A stretch of 64,000 nt of DNA. It comes from Lineus longissimus. Its lineage: Eukaryota; Nemertea; Pilidiophora; Heteronemertea; Lineidae. Each line of letters begins with the position of its first letter. Position 1 is the stretch's first letter. Below are positions 34,201-49,400 of this stretch, one piece after another. The stretch is taken from NCBI RefSeq assembly GCF_910592395.1, contig NC_088313.1:16632437-16696436 (forward strand). Direction: 5' to 3'. A program made the translations under genes and the position numbers. The notes beneath the pieces were generated by a model. It did not search any database. It was given only the letters and a program-made list of their open reading frames with translations, and was not told the origin of the DNA.

Positions 34201-37200
34201 ATAGAATTCCGATGACAGGACGGATGATCCATTAGCGAGATGAATAGGAAAAACACGAGATGCCTTCACTAAAAACAAGGCCAGGGGAGTCGTTTGCTTT
34301 AAAATGATGTCCTTTGATGAATCGAAAGTGTAAAAGGCAGAACTTTCTACAGTTATTTGTGGCTTTCTATGTCCTTGGTTGTCTAAACGTTGTTTAGGGC
34401 TATAGAAAAAAGCTATAGAAGAAATTCTATTGCGTCTTGCCCCTGACTGAAAACACGAGATATGCCGTTGCTCGAAGAAGCATTGCCATCGCTCCACCAG
34501 ACAGAATGTCCATCATCAAATTACTTCGCAAATCCCTTAAGACGGCCTTTTAGTGATGACGATGGACTGGTCACAATTAGTGCCATGCCGACTACCTTAC
34601 GAGGCTTTGTCATTGCATCTGTAATGTCTTCATATCCTGCTTACATTCATCAGTTGGGCATTATAGGAAAAGTTTTAATATTGCTTCGTTTTTTACATTC
34701 GCAGCAAAAGAAAATAAGCCTCAGTGGGTATATCACCGCGTCTCCAGCTATTTGTCGCACCATTGTCAAAGACTGTAATTATCCTCACTAGAGTGCTACG
34801 ATTTCTAAGTTCGGTCACCGCCGCACAAAATCCTGAAAGGCAGGTGGTTCCTATTTTCCTCGGGTTCTGAACTGGTTATCATTATGACATTATCGAGAAG
34901 GCGAGACCAGATTTTACCGTCGCTCATCGATAAATGAGAAGGGATCACCAGTCCCGGTCAGGACAAAGATTTATTTCTCGCCAAAATATTGCCCCAATCA
35001 GATACGGGAACAGACGCTATACCCGGCCGCTCACTCCTTGTATTCATGCCCGTCCTTCCATTACCTCATACGAACGGCACGGTCCACCAACAACGGGCTA
35101 TCTGACTGATAAAATCTAACAGCATTACCAGGCTGACTTTCTCATTAATCAACTTCGACATATCAGGCTATGCGAGAGTCCTAGTGATAGCGTACCTTTC
35201 TGCTTGTTTGAGCAACCACCTGAGCGAAAGAAGCGCAGAGCCTTCAGTTCAAAGCAATTGATTGTGGAGAGAAGAATGTAACTTATTGTATATTTCATAT
35301 CTAAGCTATCGAAAACCATAAAGATAGTGAGGCGAATACATTATGCTTTCTAAAATCGCTCTGATGGAGTCATCAAGGGGAGGGGCTGTATTTGTCTAGC
35401 AATTCAGTTGCTAAAAGTCGTGGTTGACAGTTCGGAGCACGGGTAAGACAACATCAAATTATCAAGCCAAGAGATGATAAATCAAGTATTTTGTGAGAGT
35501 GAACTTTTTGCAGTTCGGCGAAGTTAACAGCAAAGAATCTCTTGGTTCAGAAACCCCTCGACTACATATCATCAGACATTATGGTGAAGAACAACAGGAT
35601 TAAGTTAGCACTTTGAATAAATGGATAGGTCAGTCCCATGAGCATCATTGGCATCGTTCATTCGATACCTCACATTGTATTCGTTTCTCCCTAACGGTCG
35701 CCGATCGTACTGTTCTTGAGTTATTTTACCATTATTGCCATTAGTGCCCCTCTTTTAAAAGTTTTGCAAAAGAATATGGATATTCACTATAGTGGCCATA
35801 ACGAGAAAAAACCATTAGTAAGTGGATGCCTCTTTTCTCGCACTATTTCATGATGAAAGGTTATATCGTTATATCTCAAAGAAGATAACAATGCTACCAA
35901 TGTTACGATCAAATGGAATACAACTTCTCAGTTGTCTTATCATGCTGAAGGAAAGAATACAGAACTTTCAGATCCACGGAGAACGTTATCAACTCGAGTC
36001 AATGTTCATACCTTGCGACTGTAGTTGCTGATAAAAATTTAGCGATGTAACAAATACTCTGATTGGACAATGTTGAATACGAAGCAACAAGCACACTGAT
36101 TGGACATTATGTCAAACCAAGAAGCCATCCTCACACTCGAAATGAATATCAGGTGTTTTCTCCCTCAATGGTGTTTGATACTTATGACCTTTTCTGCTAA
36201 GAAACTCACAGACGCAGAAGAAAAAATATCCAACCTGATAGATCTATTCAAACGTAAAAAAACAACCTTTTTCATTCGTTTAGTCACGAAAACTCTTGGC
36301 CGTAAAAAGTGCGAATCCTCCCGGGAATCACTGTCTCTGATATCCGCCTCTGAGCTAATGGAATTCTAGATTTGTGTCCAAAGCCACATAATAATTATCC
36401 GCCTGAAAAAGGCGAAATTCATCAGGACAGATGAAGACCAGACGCACCTTATGTTACCCTGGAGAATCGATGTGATCATGCGTCAATCAGTCAAGTTTGT
36501 TCCAAAAGAAGATATTACTTAGGTATTCTCTTGTTGTATGACCGTGATGAGTTGATTCCTTTTTTCTAAAGCTTTTACACGTATGAAACCAAATTACAAC
36601 AAGTGTGTGTGCTTCATATCATAAACTATTTTCCTCAAGCTGAAATAATTTGCAACTTCCTTTCATGTGACAGGATGGTGTGGCCTGTCAGAAGTCCGTG
36701 CTCCTCAAGGCTCCGTATGGCTGCGCCGAGCAAGCGTGATAGATTTATTCTTATTGGGCAATATCTGATCGTAAGTCATAACCTCCTGTTTGAGGAATGT
36801 GCATGGCGAGTATGCCATCACTAAATACCAGACCTGCGCTTATGCCAGCAACTGAACCAACCAAACGAGCACGCCTTGCAGGGGACAGCAGATCTGAGTA
36901 AGAATAATAAGAAGAATAAGGTGTCATGAGATGAATTACCTACTACCTGTTCGTGACAGCACACAAGAGTGATAATTCGATATGCCGTATCAACAAGAAA
37001 CTCAGAAGAGGAACCCCGGCTGACAGTGCGACGAAGCTATCCGCAATGCCAAAGGCACCAAGAACACGCTTCTGGGCGTTACACTCTGAGGGCAGTGACC
37101 GGAGCAATTCGATATCATTCGAATGGATTGGGTCAGTATCAACGATAAGAGCAATTATATCCTCAAAATTGCTGCGGCGCCGAATTTCTTAACATCGCAG

Positions 37201-40200
37201 CCTTTTGGCTCTTAAACTAAAAGCGGCATATTAAAGTTATGATGCATGATAATCTTACCCTATAAATTTTGATTCATGAGACCACTGAGGAACGAAACAA
37301 TTTACTGGTCATAATATTTAATGTACTGGAAACAATCTTAGGATCGGATTTCAACTCAACTTGAGCGACACAACCCGGTCTAGTACAAGTTACCATGAGG
37401 TAAAGTCAAAAGACCACGTGGGCCACTCGGGCGTGTTGTATAGTGAATGTGAGTCAAATCGAGCCACGCCGCAAGTTGGATTGGGTGGCGTGGTGGGGAA
37501 ATGATGTTACAAGTGGTACCCTCACCTCCTATCTGTACCAAGACAACTGCCATGTAGGCTACTTCATGTCATCGTGTAGCAAATATGATAACAGATAAAT
37601 ATGACCGCGGGACATGATTGCGCTTGTTTCGACCTTTCTACGCTTCGCAGCGCGTGCCAAATTTCCCGTAAAATGTCGAATGAGGTTTAGGGGATGAGGC
37701 AAAATTACTGTGGCTCTGGAAGTCTCGCGATGATTGGGAGTGACAGGCATGTCGGGGACGAACTAATCTTATTCTACAGGGTATGCATTTCAATTTTTAT
37801 TTCGTGAAGAAAAATGGATGGCACTTTGCGAAAAACCATTATAAACAGAGACAAACAGCTGTCTTTACGCCTAATGGCTGTTTGAGGTGTAATGTAAAGG
37901 CAACAGAAGATAGTAGTCCATCATGTTCGTGTAAGGTTAAACATTATTCAAATAATGACCCCAGCTATCAGTGCACTATCTGAGATCATAGTGCATTGAA
38001 ACTGGAATGCACTAGATAGTACACAAACTAGGTCAATCCAGAACGAGGCTGACTTTGGCCTATTTTGTATAAGTTTTGACCCAGGTTGTACACTGATTGG
38101 ATTTTCGAATGATTTACAATTTGAACTGCCTACAATAAATTGTTATATAAGGCAGATGATGTTTCTCTAATTGTAGTAATGGACGTCATAACTTTTAAAT
38201 TAGCATTCGTATTATTGTCGACCGAAATAACCAACGGCCGGTATCGTAACAAACTAACTCGCCATTTCATTCTGATACCAGCTGTCTGTTGATGTTTCTT
38301 TCGGTACTGTCAGAGCGTTGTTCTTTTGCTTAAGACCATGTAGCATAGAAATAGCTCTGTCACAAAATTGGTCAACTTCCATCCTCGAGTCAGGACTCGG
38401 ATGCACTGCGCCCGTGTTCTTTCTTGGTTTATTACGTTACATTATTCGATGTGGTTGGCTAAGCCTTCATAAGAGACCCCTGGCACCCTTTATCGAGTCA
38501 CAGTCGAATCCTTTGGTCGTGATAACTGATTCGATTTCTCGCCAAATGGGATGTATTGCATTACACGTCTGAGAAAGTCTTAGATAGGAGTTGGATGATG
38601 AATAATTGCTCTCTGAAATGACCTGAGTTATGCCACAGAGTAACTGTAAAATGTCATACGGACAGTATTGCTATATCCTCCTTTAATCATGAGAGGGGCT
38701 GAGCAAAGATTGTGGCTGGTATTACTGGTGAGGTGCACAATCATAACGATATGGCAATCGCAGAGTCTTATTGAAGTTCTTTTCCTCGATCTTCATCATT
38801 AGCATCTAACCTGGTCAAATCAAGCTTAGTGACATCCTGATCAAGTTTGGCTTTGTGAGTGACGATTACCTGCATCTCGGCCGAGGAGAAAACGGGAGTG
38901 CCCGAGAATCAATTATTTCATTACAGATTCACAAATTCAAGTGTATAATACGTGTCGGCATTGACAACTATAAAGAACACTTCCTGCACTCTTTGAGGAT
39001 AGAGATCAACATATCTGTTACTATGGTTGCGAACCAATCTTGTTGTGTGTATTCGCGTACAACGTAATACATTGATTTTGCCTGTCCATACCATACCAAA
39101 CAAATGTCGAAGGGTTGCAATGAACAAAGATAAACTTGATATCCACATTTTAAACCTGGAAACTATGTTGGGTCCCAAAAATAAATTTAGGAAAACTCTG
39201 AAGAAATCGGGCGAGTAGCTTCCGCACAACCGCTTAAAAGGATGTGGGCATTTAATACTCATGGAGCCGACTATGGTAACAAATCGCATCATGGCTGAAA
39301 TAACACGTCCTCCCTACCAAAACTACTCTAAATTGTAATGGTATCCCGCCGAGCTGACGTATAAAATTGCGGATGAGTATAATTCATTGATTGATTTCTG
39401 TTTACATTTGGCTGAGACAGTCGAATCTCCCGCTTCTTCTCATATCAAATCTAAATACCACGTTCTAATTAGCTTGAAGGTACTTACCTGGGGTATATCT
39501 CTTTGCTACAGTACGATAAATATAATTATATTTCATTACAGGGTATTTACAGGAAATGAAAATGACAACATATGGATTTGCCTCAATGGGCAGATTCGAT
39601 AAGGTCTTAATTATTACGCGACTAAAGTGCGACGCACATGCAAAACATGATAGAAGGTCGAAGTCGACAGACCGACAGACAACAAAGTTTCTTAAAGGTC
39701 AGATCTTCATTTGACCAAATTGTATGTTTTCCCGTTGCCATGACATTCGCTCTTGCTTTGGCGTCACACTGCAGATCGGCCGACACGAGTTGCCCGTAGA
39801 TTCATCAGCGAAAGCCGTCCTTCTGTCGCACGTGGGCAGCACAGAAGATGTTATGAAACGGATGAGTTTTCCACATCCTCCAACTGCAGGTCTTTATTAT
39901 TCCTATAATACAATCAGAGTGTACATTTGAAACTATCCTAACATAGCCAAAGCAGCTTCCTAAAGAACACTCAGAGTGTATTTTAGGTACGATCCAAATG
40001 CCTTCTATGGGAGGAAGATTTTTATGGATTTGTCGACTACTCCAGTCATCGTCTCATGCCAAACATATGTCAACATTACTCGCGTCACATGATGAACAAC
40101 CGAATGAAAGTAGTGACCTTTCCATTCAATTTGCTTATTGCCTGATTATGAAACCCGCCAGAGGCACAGAGCAATTTAGCCTGGACATGCTCGCGTGGCA

Positions 40201-40409
40201 CCCGAAACATGTCAGGCTCCGGCAGGGTTCCGGCAGGCATGGCGAGATGAATACGAATCGCTAGAGATGTGGTCAACTTGGGCAATCAACAGGTCGGAGC
40301 GAGGAAGACAGGGATAACGTTACGCGAAATGTGTTTCGAGGAGGAGGAGTCCAGTTTCAATGCGAATGGTCCACCGTGGCAAAATACGCTGATGGCTTCC
40401 TATGAGTAG

Positions 40410-40462
40410 ACAATAGGCAGGTTTCGCAATCTTTACGAGAAGCTACGCACGACAAAGTACAA
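40410..40462 (+). repeat. Fragment related to the 14.2-kb MITE
   Basis: AATAGGCAGGTTTCGCAATC, then TTTACGAGAAGCTACGCAC, aligns with the left part of the element at 14169-14210, with scattered differences. No right-hand inverted repeat is visible, so this is a truncated copy. Confidence 0.55.
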
Positions 40463-43400
40463 ATGATCAAAATTTCATGATGATAAAAAAAAAACGATTT
40501 CCCGATTCCCGGATAAGTTTAGAACATGCTCTACGTTTGTAGAGCAAAAGCAGCTGCCGCTAAACCAAAGGAAATCCGGTATTTCTTAAAAGGAATATCC
40601 TAAACATCTGTCTTGCTTTATAAATAAGAAATTAACATCTTCGCGACTTGACATTTGACTAAGTGCAACGCCTCCATTGATGTTGGGTGACATGGATTGG
40701 AGTGGAAGGAAGGTTAGATGCGTCATTCCGACATGGCAAAGGGAGAACTATCCCTAGACTCTCGTTTATCTGCTTACCAAGCCACGGGATCGAGGAAAAA
40801 AACATGTATGACAATCCGTTCCCTTGGCCTAGTTGTTCAGATCTAATTTATCCTCAACCGAAAGTTTTAAATTGGAGATTTTGTGATTGGAGCTAACTAT
40901 AACTTGGAGTTGCGTTTACTGGATTTAACTGAATGAGATAACTTTAAGAAAGTAAAACGAACGCAATGTAGTCGTAGGTCAACTGACTTTGATCAACCGG
41001 GTCTTTCCTGTATTCAAGATGTGACATTTACCTCTTTCCCCAAGCTATAATCCGCACAAATAGCATTGCCATAATTGTATCTTATCATTACGATTTACGA
41101 TCATTACGTGTATAACCAGAGGCGATGATACATTGAGGAATTATAGAAAAACAACATTGTTGTCATCTAGACCTACATGTAGGTAAATCGCGACTGCTGC
41201 CAGTTTCACTGCCATTAATGTCAGTTTGGTATTAAATGCATTCGATTTTTTATATTCCTCCAAACGCGACAAAACTGCTATCTCTGTTAAGATGGGGGTT
41301 GTAAGGCTGAACGCAGCTATCGACTGAAAGGAGTGATAGGACACAGGTGGGAAAGAAGTACCCGGTGTAATGAGCTAAGTTAAAGAAAACCCGATAGGTT
41401 CCGTACGCCAAGCTTTTTTTATAACGACGAGATAGCGACAGCATAATCCATTTCTGATGCAGATGCTGATTCCATATCTTGCAGAGAGAGGAAGAGAAAT
41501 ACACCCGGGACATTTCGCATTAAGGAGTTTTAGCACTAGCACTGGTGCGGGGCGGATACTCCTACGAAGACGATGAATGAGCTCCACGATTGGCAGAATA
41601 TGGAAGATTTCGCATTCGGCATCGCATGTCATCCAAGGCCCTTAGGCAGAATCGTGTCTATTTTCGATTCAACACCAAACGATTTCTACAAATGGGAAGA
41701 TAGCTAATCGAATGATTATCAAATCAAGCAATAGCCGCCTCGTGACGTCACATCGCTCATATGAATGTGACAATGATAAAATCATTTGATTATCTCGTTT
41801 TAGGCGGTTGTCAGCAGATAAAAGAACGGTTTGATCATATTTGTTTCAGCTTGTATCATTATACCCATATGAGAAGGGTGCACTTGGAAATTTGTAGGAT
41901 ACTTACAGCTAGCCAAGGCCGCACAGGCGATAAACCGCTACCGTACTTAAAATGAGTCAAAAACAGAGGACAGTGTAAATATCGCTGTATCTGCCTTTAA
42001 AGGAGCCTGATTTTATATTTATGCCTGAGCACACTCAAGTAAATACCCCACAAGTGATAGAGGTGATGAATGTACTATTAGTTAAGTTCCCCGTTGCCTC
42101 GTTTATTTTATCCCCTTCGTTGCTGTTCAGACCATTTATTACCCTTAAGAGTACCATTCTCTAAACGTAGTGTTGACTAGACAGCTATAAGGTACTTAAA
42201 GTTAGTTTTATGGTGGAAGGATGACGCCAGGAATTACAATCAGAATTTTGTACGGTATATCAAAATCTTTCCTTTCGCTCCAGTCCAATTTACGCCTAGG
42301 ATTTCAGGCACTGAGTTTATAAGTGTCATGCAAAAGTGCGTGAACCAGCAACACACTTCTTAAGATATTTCGGGGTTGGCCGTCTGAAAAGAAAGAAAAA
42401 AGTCAGACGACGACCAGGAGATAAACCCACGCAGCGGCAGCAAGTTCAACCCAAATCCATGTCAAATTCTTGGTGCTGGTGTTCGCTGGTTGTTTCTCGT
42501 CTGGTACTTCCTGACAGACGCGACCAAAACGCAGACACTCCGCACGCCCAAACTCTGCCACATGATACCTCGGTTGCACTCCATAGGTGCGAAATTCCCC
42601 AGCACGGAGATGTGCGTGCTCAAAATAACCAATGACGAATTTTCAGCTGTCTAAGAGTTGAAATAGAATTAGAAAAGCGTCGAACAGAAAAGTAGTTTAC
42701 TAATGAAACTAGTGAGGAAGAAGCATATTCAAGGGATAATCCGCCTTGTCATACCGTCAGTTGATCTCAAGACTAATTAACCCCGCTGCACCGAGGTGTC
42801 TTTCGAAATGTTAAACGATAATTAATTAAGAGAAAGTCTATCCATCATTAGTGCATTTTCTTGATCCTTCGATTGATCTGTACTCGATATGACCGCAAGT
42901 TCATTCGATGTCACCATCGAGTTAAACGTTGTGACAATTAATTGATGAGTGTGGTGGCTTTCTTGTTAATTCAGTTCACCGTGCTTTTTCTTCTGATCTG
43001 AACTTTCTTAGGTTTTATCATGATTAAACAAACTCCAGCAATTTGAAAACAAACGTTCATACTTGGGGACAGTTTAAACATTGTTGGCATGAGGTCGGGT
43101 ACCTAACGGCACTTCTAGTTGTCACATGTACGACAAAAGAATGCTTCGTCCTTCTCGCCAAGAGCCCAATATTTACACAATGGCGCAGATGTTGTCCAAT
43201 TGATTGCCAGGTTCCCGGGGCATGACCACCCATACGGTCTCGATCACGCACTCGGCTGAAGGAATCCTTTGCCGGATGCAGCAGAGGCGTTAGCAGTATA
43301 CGGATTGTTTGCCGTAAAAGTCCAGGTCGAAACGCGCTCTGGACTGCTGCAGGCACACAGTGCATTCATGTATACGTGTGGTAGAAATGCCGTACAGTGC

Positions 43401-46400
43401 ACTGCCTATAGACAATGCATTTCAATCTTTTATGCCAGTTTCAGGTTTTATTTGATGGATCAATTCAAATTATCGACTGTAATCGACGCTTCCAATATCT
43501 TTATAGTTAAGATGCAGCTCGCTTAAAAGATAGAACGTTTATAGATCCTTACAGTGTAAGTGAAATCATTATGCCGATATGTCGTTTTTCACTCCAGCTG
43601 TAATATTAACGTATAAGATTTTTGCTAACGTGTTTACTGATGGCTTGGCCATCCGGCGTGAATGGACATATACTTTGCCGTATAGAGGACACATTTTTGC
43701 AGCCGGATCGGGTCACCGTGTGACTGGTAGCTGTAAAAAGGCACATTTTTACAAGTTTTTTAACCGTCATTGATGAATATAATTGTTTGTTTAAAACCAA
43801 GTCCATTTACAAATACGGCTTTGCAGGTTACAATATCGGTACGGGATATGATCTGGTTACAGCTCTTCATGTAATACATGACAATTGAATTGGATTAAAA
43901 TCAAATTAAAAATCCATTTATGTCGTCATTTGAAATCTGTTTAAATGTAATAAGATCGAAAGATAAATACAATTCGTCATGAGAACACGTACCACCCGGT
44001 TATCAGAAAATCAATGACAGAAAGCTGAACACAGGAAGACAGTGGAAAACACGTGTTAATATGTAGTTGTTTATCATACTATTACCAGCTGACAATTTGA
44101 ACAATCAATTAGTTTTAGTTAGGTTTTCTTTCTTTAGAACATATACATTTTTTTTTTCTACGTAACATGAAGTAGCGAATTTCCAACAAAGTAGAAGAGA
44201 TATGTGTTTAAGTTCATAGCGAATTTCTAACTAGAATTTCAATTCAGTCACATCCGGTCTTAATTTGCCAACCTATTCTGATCCAAGCCGCCCTATTCTG
44301 ATCCAAATCATACGCTGTCTCGGGATAGAAATTTAATATAATAGTTGGGATATCGTGACGTGCAATCTCAATGCACGGGGTGACATTGATGGATGGTACC
44401 GTTCTATCTTACATGTAGTAAAGAAGAATAGAGCCCTTTGTTGAACCAAGGAAAATGAAGCGCCGTCTCAAGAATGCATTTCTGTGTAACGTGAGTACAT
44501 GAAACTGGAAAGGTTCGTGGCAAGTAAATTGATATTCAACTGGTAACGCAAGCCGTGAACCATATATATATGAAGATAGTACGTTCATAAAAACATAACA
44601 GCATACAATATTTTTACGGGTGTAATCCTCGGAAAAAAAATCGTGAAAATATTTTTTCATGGAAAAACTGAAAAATTTCGTATTCCGAAATAAAATTTGT
44701 GAAAAAAAATTTAAATAAATAATTTTTTGTGAGATACAAAATTTGGCTTATTACAGTCCTCTGGATTGCTGTATGATATAAATTTCATCCAACTCGAAGT
44801 TCACCCAACAATAGAGAGAAAAGTATTTGAGAAAGTCACGCGAAAGACATCCATTCTTGTGGAAAACTAAGTCAAAATCAATCAAACTGACGATGTGGTT
44901 CATTTTAATGGTTTCCCCGCGTATCAAGTAAATACAGCGGCTGCGAATCATTTACGACTGTCACTCCGATTTCAACTTTGAAAGTGAATTACAGTCGTCT
45001 AACATGTCTAATGACTGCTTCGATTTAACTGAACTGGCGAACGCTTTTACACTAATAAACTGCGTGTTCATGAACATGTACTTGTACAAGAGTATTTTAA
45101 ATTTTGGATCAGACCTGTGCATACGCCGGAAATGTAGACTCCCATGGGCAGTTCGTTGCGTCAGTCCTAATTGGGTCTCCTTATGGTGAGGAACGAGGCC
45201 GTCCGGAGTATACGGAAATGATTATGTCGTGGTGATGGCCTACGACTTGGATCGACTTCGTTATATCCGTCTTATGAACAGGTTTAATAAATTGTTGTAA
45301 AGATGCAGGTGGACTCAGTCTACATATATGAAAACGTTCATCAGTTGAACTAAATCGAAATATAACTGGATGAGTGTATGCAATTCAGTCTCTGAGATGA
45401 AATCGGAGCAGGAGCCGGAAGAGTGCGAAACCTCTGTAATGTCGTGGTTATTGCTGGTGAACGTTATGAGGCATTCTCTGAGAAAGCACATAGACATCAT
45501 ATAGGCTTAGTAAATTACTAATCAAATAAACTCTTAGTTTTGTAATCTGATCCAATAGACATTGGTGACTTTCAGTGACCCGATCAATTACTTGAGTTAG
45601 CACAAGCAAAGATTGATGTCAATTCATATGAAAATCAATGAATACAACATACATGTGATATTAATAATAATCAAATAGAGAATAGGGACGTCAGCTCATC
45701 GGAGGAATATGTTTATGATGATCAACACAAGATGACTGTTAAATCCTATCAACTGCGGAATCTATGATATTCAGGTCAAATTTATCTGGGCGGAAATGTG
45801 GCTTGTGTATACATATCTGAAAGCCTCATGGCCAAAACAACGCAAAATCATTCGTGGTTGTTGAAAAACCAAAATAAATATGATATTCTGTTGCTGAGTG
45901 ATCGCGATCGACTCAAGTTTACAGCTAACGAACAAGATGCGAAAGTCTAAAACAGACATGAAAGTTAAAATGGTATTATTAGTGAGTCTTTGAAGTGTTG
46001 GGACAAATTCTCGATCGGCCGTTAATTTTGTAGTGAGCGATGTGCTTTGAATGTTGATTTGAACACCTGAAGTTGTCAGGCTCTGTCTGGACGACAATAA
46101 AAGAAGATGATGGTATTTGAAGCGGCAGTAAATGTAACTGGGATGATTTATTTTTGGCTGGGATCTACTTTTTTAACATACTAAATGTACACAAAGTGCT
46201 GTGGCTAATGTTGGATATCAAATGATAACATTCTTTCTCATTTGAAATGTCACAGTTTATATGAGCAAAGCGCGTCGGCCTTTCCTAACAGCAATTCTCC
46301 CATGTCACAATTCGCGGATCGATTTACGATTAGAATGATCGCTGATTGACATTTGAGAAATCCCATGGGATTCAAGATGACAAAATGAACCCTGAATTTT

Positions 46401-49400
46401 AAAGGAGATTGAATTTATCATTTCATGATAATGAAATGCATTGACTTGACGACGCTGATGTATTAGTTCCGCAAATTGGTGAAACTGCTTCGGAATCTCA
46501 TCGGCACTTGATACATAATAGCCGAAGGTTAAGTTTTGATAAGTGTAATCTGATTTAAGTTCGATTTCTAGATACGTGCAGACTTCCTGATTCTAACCCA
46601 TGGCATTACCTATAGAATGTTCTGAAAACACATTCGGAAGGACGACAGCAAATCTCGAAGAGGAAAATACTAGTAAGCGTTTGAAATTACACGTTTTAAT
46701 CATCCACTGTGCTATTGTACGACAACTGGGACTCAGAATGTTCATAAACTAAGTCGTCCTTCCTTCTCAGTGGCGGATAGAACTGCGCTGCTCACGACAG
46801 CATGTGCACGGGTAAATTTATTTGCCCTGAATTATTGACTCAGTTCGTCCTGGCAAACACCCGATGTTTATTCAAAATCAACTAGATGGATCTACAAGAA
46901 GAACCAATAAATCAACTCGGAGTACAAGTGGTCAATTTGTTAGACCAGGCATGTGGATTACCAAGGATTTTAAACCACAGTGCTTTCCCATCTATTTCGA
47001 GATCTCAAGGAAGTTGACTAAGGCCATGTCAAGCCTCATTGTGACATTGCACCGAATCTGAATGAGCCGTCGTGCAAAACGTTTTTTTTAATCTGATTTT
47101 GGCCGCATTTAGTGGCAAAAGAGGTATGTTGTCTCAACCCAAACACTGATCCAGAACCAAAATATGTTTTGATACTGATTTATCATTAACTTGTGATATA
47201 GACAATATTTGCGCATGTCACAGGATCGACCAGAACATAATGACTTACAGTGCTTCAGACACTCTTTTAGTTTCTCCTAGGACAATGAAATACATTTAAT
47301 GCATATTTTAGAGCTAGCTTTAGGCAGAATTTTGTTTATTCCAATAGAGTGAGGGTTGATCGACACTTTTCATTTCATTTAATAAATTAAAACACGTTTT
47401 GAAGTAAGGAGCTGTTGGCTGACATGTACGGAATCAAACTCATGTATGCACATCAAACCCAAGGGGGACAAGCTATCTTTCATTTCTTACCAAATGCCTT
47501 TGCATAAATGTTGATTCTGTGCGAATTGAAGCTCACGCAAATTTGCAGGGTTTGTGAACGCGACTGATAGAATTCATGCAACCATGCACTTCCTCCTTCA
47601 TATTTTAATTGAATTCGGTAGAGAATTACCAGCGACAAATTTTCTGTCATTGCGTTTACTATTAGGCTTAAAAAGTATCAAGAAAGAAGGCACAGGCAGG
47701 ATATTGTGCTGTAACACCTTCTTTAAAACTTTTCTAATCCGATGAAACTTCAAACAGGAAATGAAACGCTTCAAGCAAATGTTGAAGAAGGCTCGTCTTC
47801 ACTTAGTGGTTTGTTTTCAAAATACTTTGTAGGCAGCATGTTTGTAGAAGTGTTTCTGACGCGTCGGATGACACACCATCTGCATTGAGGAGTTTGATGA
47901 ATACTCCACTCTACGTTTTCAATGTCTTCATAAATCACTTTCTTTGTCCAAAATAAGACAGCATCGAAACTGTAATGGATGCTCCATCACAAAACTGCCA
48001 ATCATCATATCAATCAATCAATTAATCAATTACACATGTAGATTAAAGCTGTCAAAATGTTTTACTTACCACGATACTTGGTTTATTACAGCACTTAACG
48101 CAAAGGTCTTATCCGTGGTAATAAACGTAACCTAACTTATGCGGAAATACTAAATGGATGATGACGGAGGCTGCTTTTTCCTCGATTATATAATTTTGTT
48201 ACGTTCCATTTATTTTTTTGATCCAGGGTCGTACGGACAAGAGTAATTCCTTCTTGATATGTAATGATGTACTAAACTTATTGTTATCAAACAGAACACT
48301 ATTTTCCTTTTTATGCAAATGAATCGCACAATAAGTTACCAAGAGTGATAAAACGCAATGATGAACTGAACTGATGAGATGAACTGTTATCCTCACTACT
48401 ATCCTTGCTGTCCTGTCCGCTATTGACTTTGCAAATGCGTCGATCATACGGGTGAGCGGACCAAGCGGCGGTGACGGGAGTACCTGGTGACGGAGCTGCG
48501 AAAGAAAGTGATCTCCAACATCGAAGACTTGATCAATGACCATCTGTCTGTTATCCTGGCTCTCTTAGAGTTCAACTAACTCGTTTCTCTGCAGCCGCGA
48601 GCGAGAAGAGTGTGACAGCTTAAACCAAATCTGAATGCATGGGTGTTCTTCAAAAAAGCTAAACTTGGATAACTAGTTAATGTGTATGCCCATCGTTCCA
48701 ATGTGCTATGATCTTGATTGATGTTCGTTAAAGCAAATATTATTGTTCCAGAAACGACTGTCTGTGTGATTTTTCTGTCTAACATCACAAAGCAAGGCAA
48801 AAGCTCTTGTAATCAGAAGGTGGAGCCACGGACCCTAATACTGGTACAAAATAATTTAGGTCCGTGGTTGACTGAGCTGGCCTATCGTTAAGACGATCTG
48901 TTTTTATCAATCAAAAACATGACATAGGACTAGAACCTTTGAAATTGACCTCGAAATGCCCAGCAGTATTACATTTTTAGAATTGACCCCAGCTTGTATT
49001 CTTGGGAAAAAAAACCTCCTTTCGAACTCCTGGCAGCCCATGAAATGATATCAAATCCTGGCGACGGCCATGATATCCTCATCACAGATAAACGTAACTG
49101 TCCGCACAAATCCAAAGGCGTGGTGTTCCTAGCTATCAAACTCGGCAAATTATCATCTTCGTGCCTGAGAGGAGTTTCCGCAGCTAGTTTACCTTAGCGG
49201 CCAAGGCATATCCCACTTTTTGTTACAAAAGAGGCCGTCAGCCTTAGCGAAACACATACGTAACGCTCTACGGAAAGCTGAAGGCGTAACGCTCATGGCT
49301 AATGGACACACATGTACCACGTCTTTCTGCTGTTTGGCTCAGCACATTCCTCGTGTCCGTGCCTTGAGAGCTCCCGTTGCCTGTTTACCATAAAGACGAA

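Noticed and set aside
38921-39292. 123-codon minus-strand open frame
   Set aside because: No domain, no splice support and no paralogue; composition looks like chance in AT-rich DNA.
42336-42635. 99-codon plus-strand open frame, Arg/Gln-rich
   Set aside because: Has no recognisable domain and no supporting exon; a transposon relic was considered but no catalytic motif is visible.
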